Positions 34,537 to 42,627 of a stretch of 64,000 bases of DNA are shown in pieces. Both the position numbers and the translations under genes were made by a program. Under the pieces are notes generated by a model that was not told where the DNA came from, did not search any database, and saw only the letters and a list, made by a program, of their open reading frames with translations. The DNA is taken from assembly GCA_964649825.1 (NCBI GenBank), contig CAZYQW010000051.1, positions 1 to 64,000 on the forward strand, read 5' to 3'. Position 1 is the stretch's first letter. Every line of letters starts with the position of its first letter. This DNA comes from CAZYQW01 sp964649825. Its GTDB lineage: Bacteria > Planctomycetota > B15-G4 > JADJEK01.

Positions 34537-35446
34537 AGCGAGCGACGCGATCGCGGCACGGCGGCGCTTCCTCGCCGTGGCGACGGACGTCGCCGAGTCC
34601 GCGGGCGAGCGGCTGGTATCGCGCTTCGGTCGACTGGGGCCGGCCGCGATCGGGTTCAAGGGACGGCGGGACATCGTGACCGAGGCGGACCTCGAGTCGG
34701 AACGGCTCATCGTCTCGAACCTGCGCGGAACGTTCCCCGATCACCTCGTGCTCGCCGAGGAGGAGCTGTCGGGCGGCGCCGCCGCGGTCGTGCTGCACGT
34801 GCCCCAGGACGAGGCGGAGCCGGTCGTCGACGGGGCATCGACCGGCGTGTCGCTCGCCGAGCGCGTCGCGGCGGCGCCGCGGTGCTGGGTGATCGATCCG
34901 CTCGACGGCACCACGAACTACGCCCACGCACATCCGTTCTACGCGGTGTCGATCGCGATGCTCGAGCACGGCACGCCGACGGTCGCCGTCGTGTTCGCGC
35001 CGTCGCTCGGCGAGCGCTTCACGGCGACGGCCGGCGGGGGGGCGGAGCGGAACGGCGAGCCGATCCGGATCGCGACGTGCGAGCGGATCGGCGACGCGAT
35101 CTTCGCGACCGGATTCCCGTACCGGCGCCACCAGCTCTCGAACCTCGAGAACAACGTCGAGCACCTGAACCGGTTCATCCTGGACGTTCGCGGCTTCCGC
35201 CGTTGCGGCTCGGCCGCGATCGACCTCGCGTACGTCGCGGCGGGCAGGTACGCGTTCTACTTCGAGGCCCAGCTCGCACCGTGGGACGTCGCGGCCGGCG
35301 CCCTCCTCGTCCGCGAGTCGGGCGGCCGCGTGACGGACTACGAGAACGGCGACGACTGGCTGTTCGGCCGGCGGATCCTCGCCACGAACGGCGTGCTCCA
35401 CGAAGCCGTCCGCGAGCGGCTCGCGGATGGCTGGACGCCGTCGTGA
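34529..35446 (+). CDS. Inositol monophosphatase family phosphatase
   Basis: A 305-residue Mg-dependent phosphatase of the IMPase/SuhB/CysQ superfamily. The family pattern is clear: KGRRDIVTEAD (about 44-54), LAEEE, WVIDPLDGTTNYAHAHPFY (about 115-133) and APWDVAAGALLVRESGG (about 250-266). About 30 extra residues lie between the LAEEE and IDPLDG motifs. The substrate could be inositol phosphate, a sugar phosphate or PAP. It overlaps the PBP4 gene by eight bases and ends the galE-MBL-M28-PBP4 run, converging on the flagellar hook gene. Confidence 0.9.
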   Translation: MSEASDAIAARRRFLAVATDVAESAGERLVSRFGRLGPAAIGFKGRRDIVTEADLESERLIVSNLRGTFPDHLVLAEEELSGGAAAVVLHVPQDEAEPVVDGASTGVSLAERVAAAPRCWVIDPLDGTTNYAHAHPFYAVSIAMLEHGTPTVAVVFAPSLGERFTATAGGGAERNGEPIRIATCERIGDAIFATGFPYRRHQLSNLENNVEHLNRFILDVRGFRRCGSAAIDLAYVAAGRYAFYFEAQLAPWDVAAGALLVRESGGRVTDYENGDDWLFGRRILATNGVLHEAVRERLADGWTPS

Positions 35447-35473
35447 ACGAACCGGCCGGCCGCGGGGCGCCGA

Positions 35474-37384
35474 TCAGATGTTCTGGAGCAGGCTCTGCAG
35501 GAGCTGCTCGGACGCCTGGACGACCCGCGCGCTGGCCTGGTAGCCGCGCTGCGCCTCGATCATGTGGACGAACTCCTCGGCGAGGTCGACGTTGCTCGTC
35601 TCGAGCACGCCGGCCTGGATCGTGCCGCCCGGCCCGCCGCCGGCCGAGATCTGCGCGACGCCCGAGTTCACGGTGTCGGAGAACAGGTTGCCGCCCTCTC
35701 GCTTCAGACCGCCCGGATTGGCGAAGTTCGCCAGCGCGATCTCGCCGTACCCGCGGGTCTGCCCGTTGGTGAAGACGCCGAGCACCTCTCCGCTCTCGGT
35801 CACGACGATGTCCGCGAGGGTCCCGGCCGTGTACCCGTCCTGCTCGATCGCCTGGACCGTGGCCGGTCCGCCGAACTGCGTGACGCCGTCGATGTCCTTG
35901 CCGAAGTCGAGCGAGATGGCCTGAGTACCGGTGTTCGCGAACAGGATCTCGAGGTTCGTGTCGCCCGTGCTCTGCAGCGAGCCGTCCTCGTTGAAGCGGA
36001 TGTTGTCGACGATGGCATCGATGACCGTGCCGCCCCCGTCCGGCAGGTCGGCCACCAGGTTCCAGGTGTTCGAGTTCACGCGCTCGAACGTCATCGACAG
36101 CACGTGGCCCTCGCCGTTCTTGTCGTAGACGGTGATCGCCGTGTTGACCTGGTCGGGGTCGGTCCCCTGCTGCGTCACGATGAACTCGTTGTCCGTGAAG
36201 TCCGAGGCCCCGGTGTTCCCGGGCGAGTCGGTGAGCTTGATGGCGTACGATGCCTCGCCAGCCGCGTCCGCGGTGACGATGATGTTCCCCTGGACGTCGA
36301 TCTCGACGGTTCCGTCCGTCACGAGGTTCTGGGTGAATGCGCGCAGCGACTCCAGCGTGGTTCCGTCGACGCCGTAGGTGAAGGTGCCGGCGAACTGGGT
36401 GCCGTCGGCGAGGGATCCCGTCACGTCGATGCCGTCTCCCACCACGTAGTCCGTCGAGTTGCTGACCAGGTCGTTCAGGTCCGTGTTCGTGTTGGCCTGC
36501 GACTGGGTGCCGGCGACGAGGACCGTGGTCAGGCCGAGCGTCGTGGCGGGCGAGTTGGTGACGTTCGTGATCTTGAGCGAGGATTCGCTGCCGATCGCGT
36601 TCGACGTGATCACGAGCTGGCCCCCGACGTCGGCCGCGGTGATGTCCGAGGTCTGGTTGTTGATGACCGCCGCGACCTCCGCGGCGGTCGCCGTGGCGAT
36701 GTTCGCGAAGTCGGTGGTGACGAACGTGATCGTCTGCGGCGGACCGCTGTCGACCTGGATCGTCATCGAGTCGGCGTTCGTCAACGCGAAGGGCTGCGCC
36801 GCGGTTCCCGTGATCTCGGCTGCGGTGCCGGTCTGGAACGGCGACTCGGTGCTGACGATCTCCTTCAGGGGCCCCGTCACCTTTGCCGGGAGGTTGCCCT
36901 TCATGGTGATCTCCGACGTCGGGTTCGGCGGCGCGATCGCGTTCGGCGCGACGACGATCGATGACTTCGTGATCGACTGGACGAGGTAGCCCGTGCCGAG
37001 CTCGACGAGCTGTCCGCGGGCGTCGAAGCCGAAGGTCCCCGCGCGAGTGTAGAAGTCGCGCGAGCCGTCGCTGACGACGAAGAGGCCCGAGCCGAACACG
37101 GTCAGGTCGAGGTTCCTGCCCGTCGCAAGGAGCGAGCCGGAGTTGGTGTCCTGGTCGATCGACTTGATGCTGACCCCGAGCCCGATCTGCGCGGGGTTTT
37201 TGCCGCCGACCGTATCGGTGGGCCCTGAACCCGGCGAGAGCGTCAGGGAGAGCAGGTCGCCGAAGGACGCTCGACTGCCACGAAACCCGGTCGTGTTGGC
37301 GTTCGCGATGTTGTTGCCGATGACGTCGAGCCAGGACTCGAACGATCGGAGCCCGGAGAGGGCCGTGAAAAGTGAAGTACTCAT
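35474..37384 (-). CDS. flgE: Flagellar hook protein
   Basis: A 636-residue hook subunit, exported by the flagellar secretion system to build the universal joint. The N-terminal D0 signature SLFTALSGLRSFESWLDVIGNNIANANTTGFRGSRASF and the C-terminal NVDLAEEFVHMIEAQRGYQASARVVQASEQLLQSLLQ are both intact and coiled-coil-like. The middle (about 130-560) is Thr/Asn-rich beta domain, longer than the roughly 400 residues of enteric FlgE. It is the last gene of fliK-flgD-flgE, 34 bp after flgD, and so falls under the sigma-54 element before fliK. Confidence 0.95.
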   Translation of the reverse strand: MSTSLFTALSGLRSFESWLDVIGNNIANANTTGFRGSRASFGDLLSLTLSPGSGPTDTVGGKNPAQIGLGVSIKSIDQDTNSGSLLATGRNLDLTVFGSGLFVVSDGSRDFYTRAGTFGFDARGQLVELGTGYLVQSITKSSIVVAPNAIAPPNPTSEITMKGNLPAKVTGPLKEIVSTESPFQTGTAAEITGTAAQPFALTNADSMTIQVDSGPPQTITFVTTDFANIATATAAEVAAVINNQTSDITAADVGGQLVITSNAIGSESSLKITNVTNSPATTLGLTTVLVAGTQSQANTNTDLNDLVSNSTDYVVGDGIDVTGSLADGTQFAGTFTYGVDGTTLESLRAFTQNLVTDGTVEIDVQGNIIVTADAAGEASYAIKLTDSPGNTGASDFTDNEFIVTQQGTDPDQVNTAITVYDKNGEGHVLSMTFERVNSNTWNLVADLPDGGGTVIDAIVDNIRFNEDGSLQSTGDTNLEILFANTGTQAISLDFGKDIDGVTQFGGPATVQAIEQDGYTAGTLADIVVTESGEVLGVFTNGQTRGYGEIALANFANPGGLKREGGNLFSDTVNSGVAQISAGGGPGGTIQAGVLETSNVDLAEEFVHMIEAQRGYQASARVVQASEQLLQSLLQNI

Positions 37385-37418
37385 TGTGTCGGTTGGCTCC
37401 CGTCAGGGTCCGTACTCG

Positions 37419-37979
37419 CTATCCGTTTCCGTTCGCTTCGTCTTCTTCGTCGGATGCATCGTCTGCGCCGTCCGCGGCCGCCGCGTCGTCGTCCTCGGCC
37501 ACGCCGTCCGAAACGTCATCCGTCGCGTCATCCGGCGCGTCCACGTCGATGATGCCGGTCACGGCACCGACCGGGACCGACACGCCGCCGATCTCGAGCA
37601 GCAAGGCGCCGTTCTCGAGATGGACCGCGTCGACGTGCCCGGAGGCCTTCTCGCCGGTGGTTGGGTCCGTGTACTCCACGAACTTCCCGACCAGGCTCGC
37701 GGACTGCGTGAAGGCGTTCTGTCCGGCCACGAGCTCCTGGATGTCGATCAGGTCGGTCAACTGCCGGTTCAGCTTCGCGGTCTCCTCGAGGGACGAGAAC
37801 GAGGCGATCTGCTGGATGAACTCCTCGTTGCCGAGCGGTTCGAGCGGGTTCTGGTTCTTGAGCTGGGCCACGAGCAACTGGAGGAACTGGTCGCTGTCGC
37901 TCTTCTCGAGGCCTTCCGAACCGCTCAAGTAGCCGTAGCCGTCGAGCACGGGGGATCCGCTGTTGATGCTCGAGATCAC
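37419..37979 (-). CDS. flgD: Flagellar hook assembly (capping) protein
   Basis: A 186-residue FlgD, the cap that lets hook subunits polymerise. The N-terminal SDSDQFLQLLVAQLKNQNPLEPLGNEEFIQQIASFSSLEE (about 28-67) is the family signature. A short beta domain follows, and the last 45 residues are almost entirely Asp/Ala/Glu, an unusual acidic tail. It lacks the full FlgD Ig-like domain of enterics. The start is GTG 37979 behind a strong AAGGAG. It lies 13 bp after fliK. Confidence 0.93.
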   Translation of the reverse strand: MISSINSGSPVLDGYGYLSGSEGLEKSDSDQFLQLLVAQLKNQNPLEPLGNEEFIQQIASFSSLEETAKLNRQLTDLIDIQELVAGQNAFTQSASLVGKFVEYTDPTTGEKASGHVDAVHLENGALLLEIGGVSVPVGAVTGIIDVDAPDDATDDVSDGVAEDDDAAAADGADDASDEEDEANGNG

Positions 37980-37992
37980 GATGGGCTCCTTT

Positions 37993-39507
37993 TCACGCCA
38001 CCACGTCGAGCTCGGTGGCGGCGGCTCGCTCGGTCGGTGTCGGGTGGATGGGGTGGATGCGGGCCGCCGCCCGACGCGCGCGTTCGCCGCGTTCGTGTGC
38101 GTCCTGGAACTGCTCCGCGAACGACTCTCCTGAGTCGCGGCTCTCCACGTCGACGTCGAGCGACGCGACGTCGATGCCAGCCTCTCGCAGCGTGCCTACG
38201 AACGCGGAGAGGTCCGCCTTCAGCGCGGCGGCGACGTCGGGACGGGTCGCGATGACGCTGACGCGCACCGCACCGCCCTCGACCTGGAAACGGAGGTGGA
38301 GCCGACCGAGCTCCGGCGGATCGAGACGGATCTGCAGGTCCTTCACGCCGGCGCGAACCTGGACGCGCACCTGAGAGAGGATCGTCTCGACGGGGACGGG
38401 CGAGCTGCCCGGCGCGGTGGCGGCGGGCGCGGCGGTGGTGGCGGCGGGTCGTGCGTCGGAGAGGATCACGATCGGCTCGCCGCCTTCGACCGGTCCGCGC
38501 GGGCCGCCGGCGCCGTCCTTCTGCGCGGCGACGTGGGGCGCGATCGGCTTCGCCGCGACGGAAGGCTTGGGCTCGCGGCTCGCGTCGCGTTCGGACGTCG
38601 ACTGGTCCCGCCGTGCCGTCCGTGCTTCGCCGGCGCGGTCGTCCCGTTGCACCCCGTCGGTCTCCGACTTGCCGTCGCGCGACGCCGACTTCGAGTCGCG
38701 TCGTTCCGTTGGCGAGCCGTCCTCCGGTCGCCGCACGAGCGTCGGGTCGATCGCGCGTTCCGACGCGGGACGTACCGTCGCCGCCGCGAGCCGCGCCGTC
38801 TCGGCCGCGAGCGCGGTCGGCTCGGAGGCGGGTCGGCTCTCGCGGGCCTCGGCGACGTTCGCCGCGAGCTCCGCGCGGAGCGCCGGCCGACCCTCCCGGT
38901 TCCGTTCCGGCCGTAGGTTCCGCTCGGCGGCGGGTGACGCCTCGACGGGTCGCTCGGGCGCCTCGGCCGGCGCGGCCGGCGCACGCCGCGCGGATTCGAC
39001 CTCCAGTCGGAGGTCCGCGCCGGGATCGACCGCCACCGTCGCTCGCGCCTCTCCTCGTGGTCGGCCGAGGACCGGCGACGTGAGCGCACCCGACGCATCG
39101 CCGGGCGTCGCCGCGTCCGGCGCCGTTCGCGCGGCCGCACGGGGCGCGGCGAGCCCGACTTCGGTCCGGAGGATCTGGAACGCCACGTCGAGCGACGAGG
39201 CCACGACGCGGGTGGTCGTCGCGGCACCGTCGGAAGCGGGCGCGACGTCGGCGTCCCCCTGCGCGTCCGCCTCGCCATCGCCGGTTTCGTCCGCCGGCCC
39301 CCGCGGCGCGCGCGGTTCCGCCGAGCGCGTCGCGGGCGCCTCCGGCTGCTCGGCGCGCTCCAGCGTCGCCTCGAACGACCCTCCTTCCGAGTCCCCACGC
39401 TCGCTCTCGCGCGGCCCCGATCGTTCGGTCGGGCGCGGCGACGCGATCTTGGAGATCCCGTCGAAGAGGACCGTCGTGCTCGGCGTGCTCGGAATGAGGT
39501 CAGTCAC
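37993..39507 (-). CDS. fliK: Flagellar hook-length control protein
   Basis: A 504-residue FliK-like ruler. About the first 380 residues are Arg/Glu/Ala/Pro-rich and disordered, as usual for this family. The C-terminal Flg_hook domain (about 395-465) shows LQIRLDPPELGRLHLRFQVEGG, then VSVIATRPDVAAALKADLSAFVGTLREAGI, with the family spacing. The start is GTG 39507 behind AAGGA. It is the first gene of the hook operon and has a near-consensus sigma-54 element about 100 bp upstream. Sequence-wise only the C-terminus is diagnostic. Confidence 0.87.
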   Translation of the reverse strand: MTDLIPSTPSTTVLFDGISKIASPRPTERSGPRESERGDSEGGSFEATLERAEQPEAPATRSAEPRAPRGPADETGDGEADAQGDADVAPASDGAATTTRVVASSLDVAFQILRTEVGLAAPRAAARTAPDAATPGDASGALTSPVLGRPRGEARATVAVDPGADLRLEVESARRAPAAPAEAPERPVEASPAAERNLRPERNREGRPALRAELAANVAEARESRPASEPTALAAETARLAAATVRPASERAIDPTLVRRPEDGSPTERRDSKSASRDGKSETDGVQRDDRAGEARTARRDQSTSERDASREPKPSVAAKPIAPHVAAQKDGAGGPRGPVEGGEPIVILSDARPAATTAAPAATAPGSSPVPVETILSQVRVQVRAGVKDLQIRLDPPELGRLHLRFQVEGGAVRVSVIATRPDVAAALKADLSAFVGTLREAGIDVASLDVDVESRDSGESFAEQFQDAHERGERARRAAARIHPIHPTPTERAAATELDVVA

Positions 39508-39607
39508 GGTCCTTCCCTTTCGGGGTTCGGTCTCGCGTTGCCGTCGCCGGCGGGTCTCGTGACGAGCGACGGCGAGTGCGCAGGTCTTCCGCGCGAACCG
39601 GGGTCAG

Positions 39608-39622
39608 GCAACGAACGTGCCA
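39608..39622 (-). promoter_or_regulatory. Sigma-54 (RpoN) -24/-12 promoter before fliK-flgD-flgE
   Basis: On the minus strand the sequence TGGCACGTTCGTTGC matches the RpoN consensus TGGCAC-N5-TTGC at every defined base. It lies about 100 bases before the fliK GTG, leaving a leader of some 90 bases. An activator such as the response regulator starting at 63849 would be required. Confidence 0.8.
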
Positions 39623-39809
39623 TTGCGCATCGTGCCCCGACATCGATCGGAATCGGGAGTTGCGACGGAGTTCGCGGTCGGCCGGCCGCTGCGCGGCGGA
39701 AATCGTTTCCGACCGCGAGGGAAAGAAGCGGTGCAGGGACGCGCACGCCGGGCGGACTCTGATCGGCGGTCGAGCCTCCCGTTGCAGACGAACATCCACG
39801 GTTATTGGC

Positions 39810-39836
39810 TCAAGTGGCGCCCCGAACAGCCGAAAT
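39810..39836 (+). promoter_or_regulatory. Sigma-28 (FliA)-type promoter before the FlgM-like gene
   Basis: TCAA, 15 bases, then GCCGAAAT, close to the FliA consensus TAAA-N15-GCCGATAA. It is about 35 bases upstream of the ATG at 39871 and faces it. The same CAAG-N14-GxCG form recurs before fliC and, more weakly, motA. Confidence 0.65.
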
Positions 39837-39870
39837 ATGGAGAGGGCCCTTCAACGGGAGAGTCAGAGCC

Positions 39871-40203
39871 ATGCACGTCCGCGGAACCAATGACCCACGA
39901 GAGGCCGGGCTGAATCGAGCGGCCGACACGCGTCGGGCGCAAGGGGCGTCCGAGGCCAGGAAGCACCGTGGAGCGCCCGGCCGGGGGGAAGAGTCCGATC
40001 GGGTCCAGACCGATGGAAGCGATCGCATCGCGCAGGTGGTCGACGCCGTTCGTCAAGGACTTTCGACGCGCGCCCAGTCGATCGAGGAGCAGCGCGAGGA
40101 GCTTCTCCGGCGCGCGGACGATCCCGCCGCGATCCGGCGGGCGGCCGAGCGTCTGGTCGACGCGGAACGCGGATTGGACGCGGGGGATGAAGCGGCGGGT
40201 TGA
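39871..40203 (+). CDS. Small charged protein, possible FlgM-like anti-sigma-28 factor
   Basis: A 110-residue hydrophilic protein. The N-terminal half is basic and likely disordered; the C-terminal half is helical, with DRIAQVVDAVRQGLSTR (about 49-65) faintly recalling the ERVAQIKxAIxxGxY motif of FlgM, then a coiled segment. GGGAG stands 10 bases before ATG. A sigma-28 element directly upstream and the divergent hook operon both fit an anti-FliA role, since FlgM is often autoregulated this way. Sequence similarity alone is too weak to be sure; an unrelated flagellar accessory protein is possible. Confidence 0.55.
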   Translation: MHVRGTNDPREAGLNRAADTRRAQGASEARKHRGAPGRGEESDRVQTDGSDRIAQVVDAVRQGLSTRAQSIEEQREELLRRADDPAAIRRAAERLVDAERGLDAGDEAAG

Positions 40204-40228
40204 TCCCGCTGGCCGCCGACCCGGCGGC

Positions 40229-40393
40229 CCTCAGGGCCCGCGCAACAATAACTTCGCGTCTCGCTTGCCCTCGCCGCCGATGGCTGCGTTGCTCCTCCTC
40301 AGCGTATCCACTAATACGCTTCGTCGTCGCGCCTTGCCCTCGTTGGCGATTGCTGCGCGTGGATGCGAAGTTATTGGTGCGCGAACCCTCAGG
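40229..40393. repeat. 165-bp element with 29-bp imperfect terminal inverted repeats (MITE/REP-like)
   Basis: The two ends, 40229-40257 and 40365-40393, are inverted copies matching at 25 of 29 positions; the core CAATAACTTCGC / GCGAAGTTATTG is perfect. The centre holds a second hairpin, AGCGTAT-CCACTA-ATACGCT (40301-40320), and two diverged direct copies of a 24-base unit beginning TTGCCCTCG on either side of it. It lies between convergent genes, and its right end supplies the stop codon of the lipoprotein gene. No ORF and no transposase are inside. Confidence 0.78.
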
Positions 40394-41108
40394 TGTTCCG
40401 CTCGAACGGAAGGAACGCCGTCGTGGCCCGCGGTTCGGCCGGTTCGGCCGGCGCTGGAGGATTCTCGAGGAGCGTCCGCACGATTCGTTGCGCGCAGAAG
40501 CGCGTGAACCAACGCGGCGACGATCGCAGCACCTCGCGGCCGAACACGGTGTCGGAACGAGCCGCCACGTCGTAGTAGTAGTCGTCGAGCGAACGAGCCG
40601 CCTGCACGTCGGACGAGTCGACGAAGTCCTGCGCGGACCACAGCACGCGTCCGGTCTCGACGTCGACGAGCGACACCGTCATTCCGAGCAACGGGAGGTC
40701 GTACGGCCGGTAGCGAACGATCGAGCCGAAAAGGACCGCGTCGACGCCGTACCGGCGACCGAGGTCGATGATGGTGGGAACGGGGATCCGGCCGGTGCCG
40801 TCCGGCCCGACGCTCGCGTTCAGCGCGGCGTCCGTGGGCGAAGGGATGACCACGCGGAACCGCTGGAGCTTGGCCATCTCCTCGAGCACCGCGGTGTTGA
40901 CCACGTCCGCGCCGGAGCCGAAGTCGCTTTCGTCCCATAACGGCAGCAGCAGGACGCGCCGCACGTGGCCGGACGTCACGCTCGCGTCGCGAAACGCGCG
41001 CGGAGGCGGGAGCGGCTCGGCGCTGAGGGCCGGAACGTGGCGCCGGAACTCGGCGAAGGAGCAGCCGCACGTGGACGCGATCAACAGGAGCGCCAGCATC
41101 CGCGTCAT
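40389..41108 (-). CDS. Lipoprotein of CsgG/LpoB-like type
   Basis: A 239-residue lipoprotein: signal peptide with lipobox STCGC (Cys at about 16). The mature part has the alternating strand/helix layout of the CsgG/LpoB/FlgO class, e.g. RRVLLLPLWDESD, GVDAVLFGSIVRYRPYD and MTVSLVDVETGRVLWSAQD. The C-terminus is Pro/Ala-rich. It is the last gene of the fliO-to-fliA operon, overlapping the coiled-coil lipoprotein gene by four bases, so an outer-membrane or basal-body accessory role like FlgO/FlgT is a reasonable guess. The stop codon lies inside the inverted repeat of the element downstream. Confidence 0.72.
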   Translation of the reverse strand: MTRMLALLLIASTCGCSFAEFRRHVPALSAEPLPPPRAFRDASVTSGHVRRVLLLPLWDESDFGSGADVVNTAVLEEMAKLQRFRVVIPSPTDAALNASVGPDGTGRIPVPTIIDLGRRYGVDAVLFGSIVRYRPYDLPLLGMTVSLVDVETGRVLWSAQDFVDSSDVQAARSLDDYYYDVAARSDTVFGREVLRSSPRWFTRFCAQRIVRTLLENPPAPAEPAEPRATTAFLPFERNT

Positions 41109-41614
41109 GGCTCCTCGCCCCCTCCGAGGGTTCGTTCCGCGATCTCTCGCTCGAGGAGCTCCTTCTCGAAGGCGAGGCGTTGGCGCTTCTCGACCGCGTA
41201 CATCTCGGCGAGCGTCCGGCGAGCCTCGGTGAGCGTGGCCTTTTGCCCTTCGAGCTCGCGGACCCGAGCCTCCAGCGTGGCGATGCGATCGGAGAGGGCG
41301 GTGATCGCGTCGTCCTTGTCCATGGCTTGCTTCTCGAGCTCGGCGCTCGTCTCGTCGAGCTCGGCGATCGCTCGTACCAGCTTCTGCTTGTCGGTGAGCG
41401 CCTTGTTCAGAAGCTCACGCAGGTGCTCGTTGTCCTCGAGCAGCGAGGTCCTCGCGACGGCCTGGACGGCGGATTCGGTCCGAGTCTGCTCCGCCAACGT
41501 CAGGGACGGGTTCGGATCCGCCTCGGGCACGCTGTGCGGCGCGGGGGGGCGCGGAGCCAGGCACCCGGTCAGCATCAGCGCGGTCGCGAGACCGGCGGCC
41601 TGCGAAGCTCTCAT
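41105..41614 (-). CDS. Coiled-coil lipoprotein
   Basis: A 169-residue lipoprotein with lipobox LTGC (Cys at about 18), a Pro-rich linker to about 40 and then roughly 110 residues of heptad-type helix (for example LLEDNEHLRELLNKALTDKQ onward). It is likely a trimeric or dimeric rod at the outer membrane. It sits 27 bp after the zinc-ribbon gene and overlaps the next lipoprotein ATG, so it is part of the flagellar operon. No homologue comes to mind; a flagellar accessory or wall-anchoring role is inferred from position only. Confidence 0.7.
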   Translation of the reverse strand: MRASQAAGLATALMLTGCLAPRPPAPHSVPEADPNPSLTLAEQTRTESAVQAVARTSLLEDNEHLRELLNKALTDKQKLVRAIAELDETSAELEKQAMDKDDAITALSDRIATLEARVRELEGQKATLTEARRTLAEMYAVEKRQRLAFEKELLEREIAERTLGGGEEP

Positions 41615-41641
41615 CTGCTCCTCCTTCTCGTCGCCGACGCG

Positions 41642-41902
41642 TCAACCACCGTCGGGCGCGTCATAGTCGCAGTGGATCTCGATCTTCCGGCCGCACCCGC
41701 AGATCGCGACGATGCGCCGCACGCGGCCATCCGCCCGCTCGATCTCGAGGACCGGCTCCTCCTCCTGGGTACGTCTTTGCGCCGGCGCCCGTTCCTCGGT
41801 CAACGAGGGAAACGCGGCATCCCGCCCCACGTTGCTTTCCAGCTCGCGGAGGATCGCACCGGGCTTGATCGTGCTCGTTCGTGGTCGGTCGGTTCGGGTC
41901 AT
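41642..41902 (-). CDS. Small Cys-containing protein beside fliA
   Basis: An 86-residue protein with a disordered basic N-terminus and a C-terminal ICGCGRKIEIHCDYD segment whose three Cys and one His could bind zinc. The ATG lies inside the stop of fliA (ATGA overlap), so it is translationally coupled to the sigma factor. Coupling to fliA raises the possibility of a regulator of FliA or of the export switch, but no family is recognised. A longer frame upstream in this phase is a shadow of fliA. Confidence 0.6.
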   Translation of the reverse strand: MTRTDRPRTSTIKPGAILRELESNVGRDAAFPSLTEERAPAQRRTQEEEPVLEIERADGRVRRIVAICGCGRKIEIHCDYDAPDGG

Positions 41903-42627
41903 GTTCGTGCTTCCTTGTTCGATTGCACCTTCGCGCGGATCTTGCGTTGCGCACACGCGAGGACCTGGCAGACGCGCGATTCCGTGACTCCGAGGAGCTC
42001 GCCGATCTCCTTCAGGTACAAGCCCTCGGCGTGGTAGAGGACGACCACCTGCCGTTCCCGTTCGGACAGCCCGACGATCGCCCGTTCGACGAGCTCGATC
42101 TCCTCCTGCCGTTCGGCGCCCTCGCTCGGCTCCTCTCCGGACGTGTCGATCGGATCGAACACCTCGTCTGCGCCGGACTGCGGGATGCGCAGGAGCCGGT
42201 CCTCCTCGCCGCGCACGATCAAGCCCTCGGCGTCGGCGAGTTCGATCGTGAACTCGTCCGCGACTTCGGACGGGGTGGGCAGGCGCCCGTGGCCGGCGCG
42301 GAACTCGATCTCGAATCGGCGCAGGGCCTTCAACGGGCCGCGCGCCCCGCGCGGGAGCGGATCGAAGCGCCGCAGCTCGTCGAGGATCGCGGCGCGGATC
42401 GCGATGTACGCGTACGTGCGAAACGAAGCGCCGCGCGTCGGCTCGTACGAGCGCGCCGCGCGCAGCAGGCCCATGGATCCAACGGAGATCAGGTCGTCCC
42501 GGTCGAGCGCTGACGGGACGGGGAACGGCAGGCGGCCGAGCACGCGCCCCACGAGGTCGAGGTGCTTCACGGCCAGCTCGTCGCGAGCGGCGTCGTCGAG
42601 GAGGTCTCCCAGACCCGGCTTCGTCAT
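41899..42627 (-). CDS. fliA: RNA polymerase sigma factor for flagellar operons (sigma-28)
   Basis: A 242-residue FliA-type sigma factor, which directs transcription of late flagellar genes. Region 2 shows LVGRVLGRLPFPVPSALDRDDLISVGSMGLLRAARSYEPTRG then FRTYAYIAIRAAILDELRRFD; region 3 is at about 95-150; region 4 has LSERERQVVVLYHAEGLYLKEIGELLGVTESRVCQVLACAQRKIR. The start overlaps the small membrane gene and the stop overlaps the small Cys protein. Being inside the export operon, it would be made once sigma-54 transcription begins. Confidence 0.96.
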   Translation of the reverse strand: MTKPGLGDLLDDAARDELAVKHLDLVGRVLGRLPFPVPSALDRDDLISVGSMGLLRAARSYEPTRGASFRTYAYIAIRAAILDELRRFDPLPRGARGPLKALRRFEIEFRAGHGRLPTPSEVADEFTIELADAEGLIVRGEEDRLLRIPQSGADEVFDPIDTSGEEPSEGAERQEEIELVERAIVGLSERERQVVVLYHAEGLYLKEIGELLGVTESRVCQVLACAQRKIRAKVQSNKEART

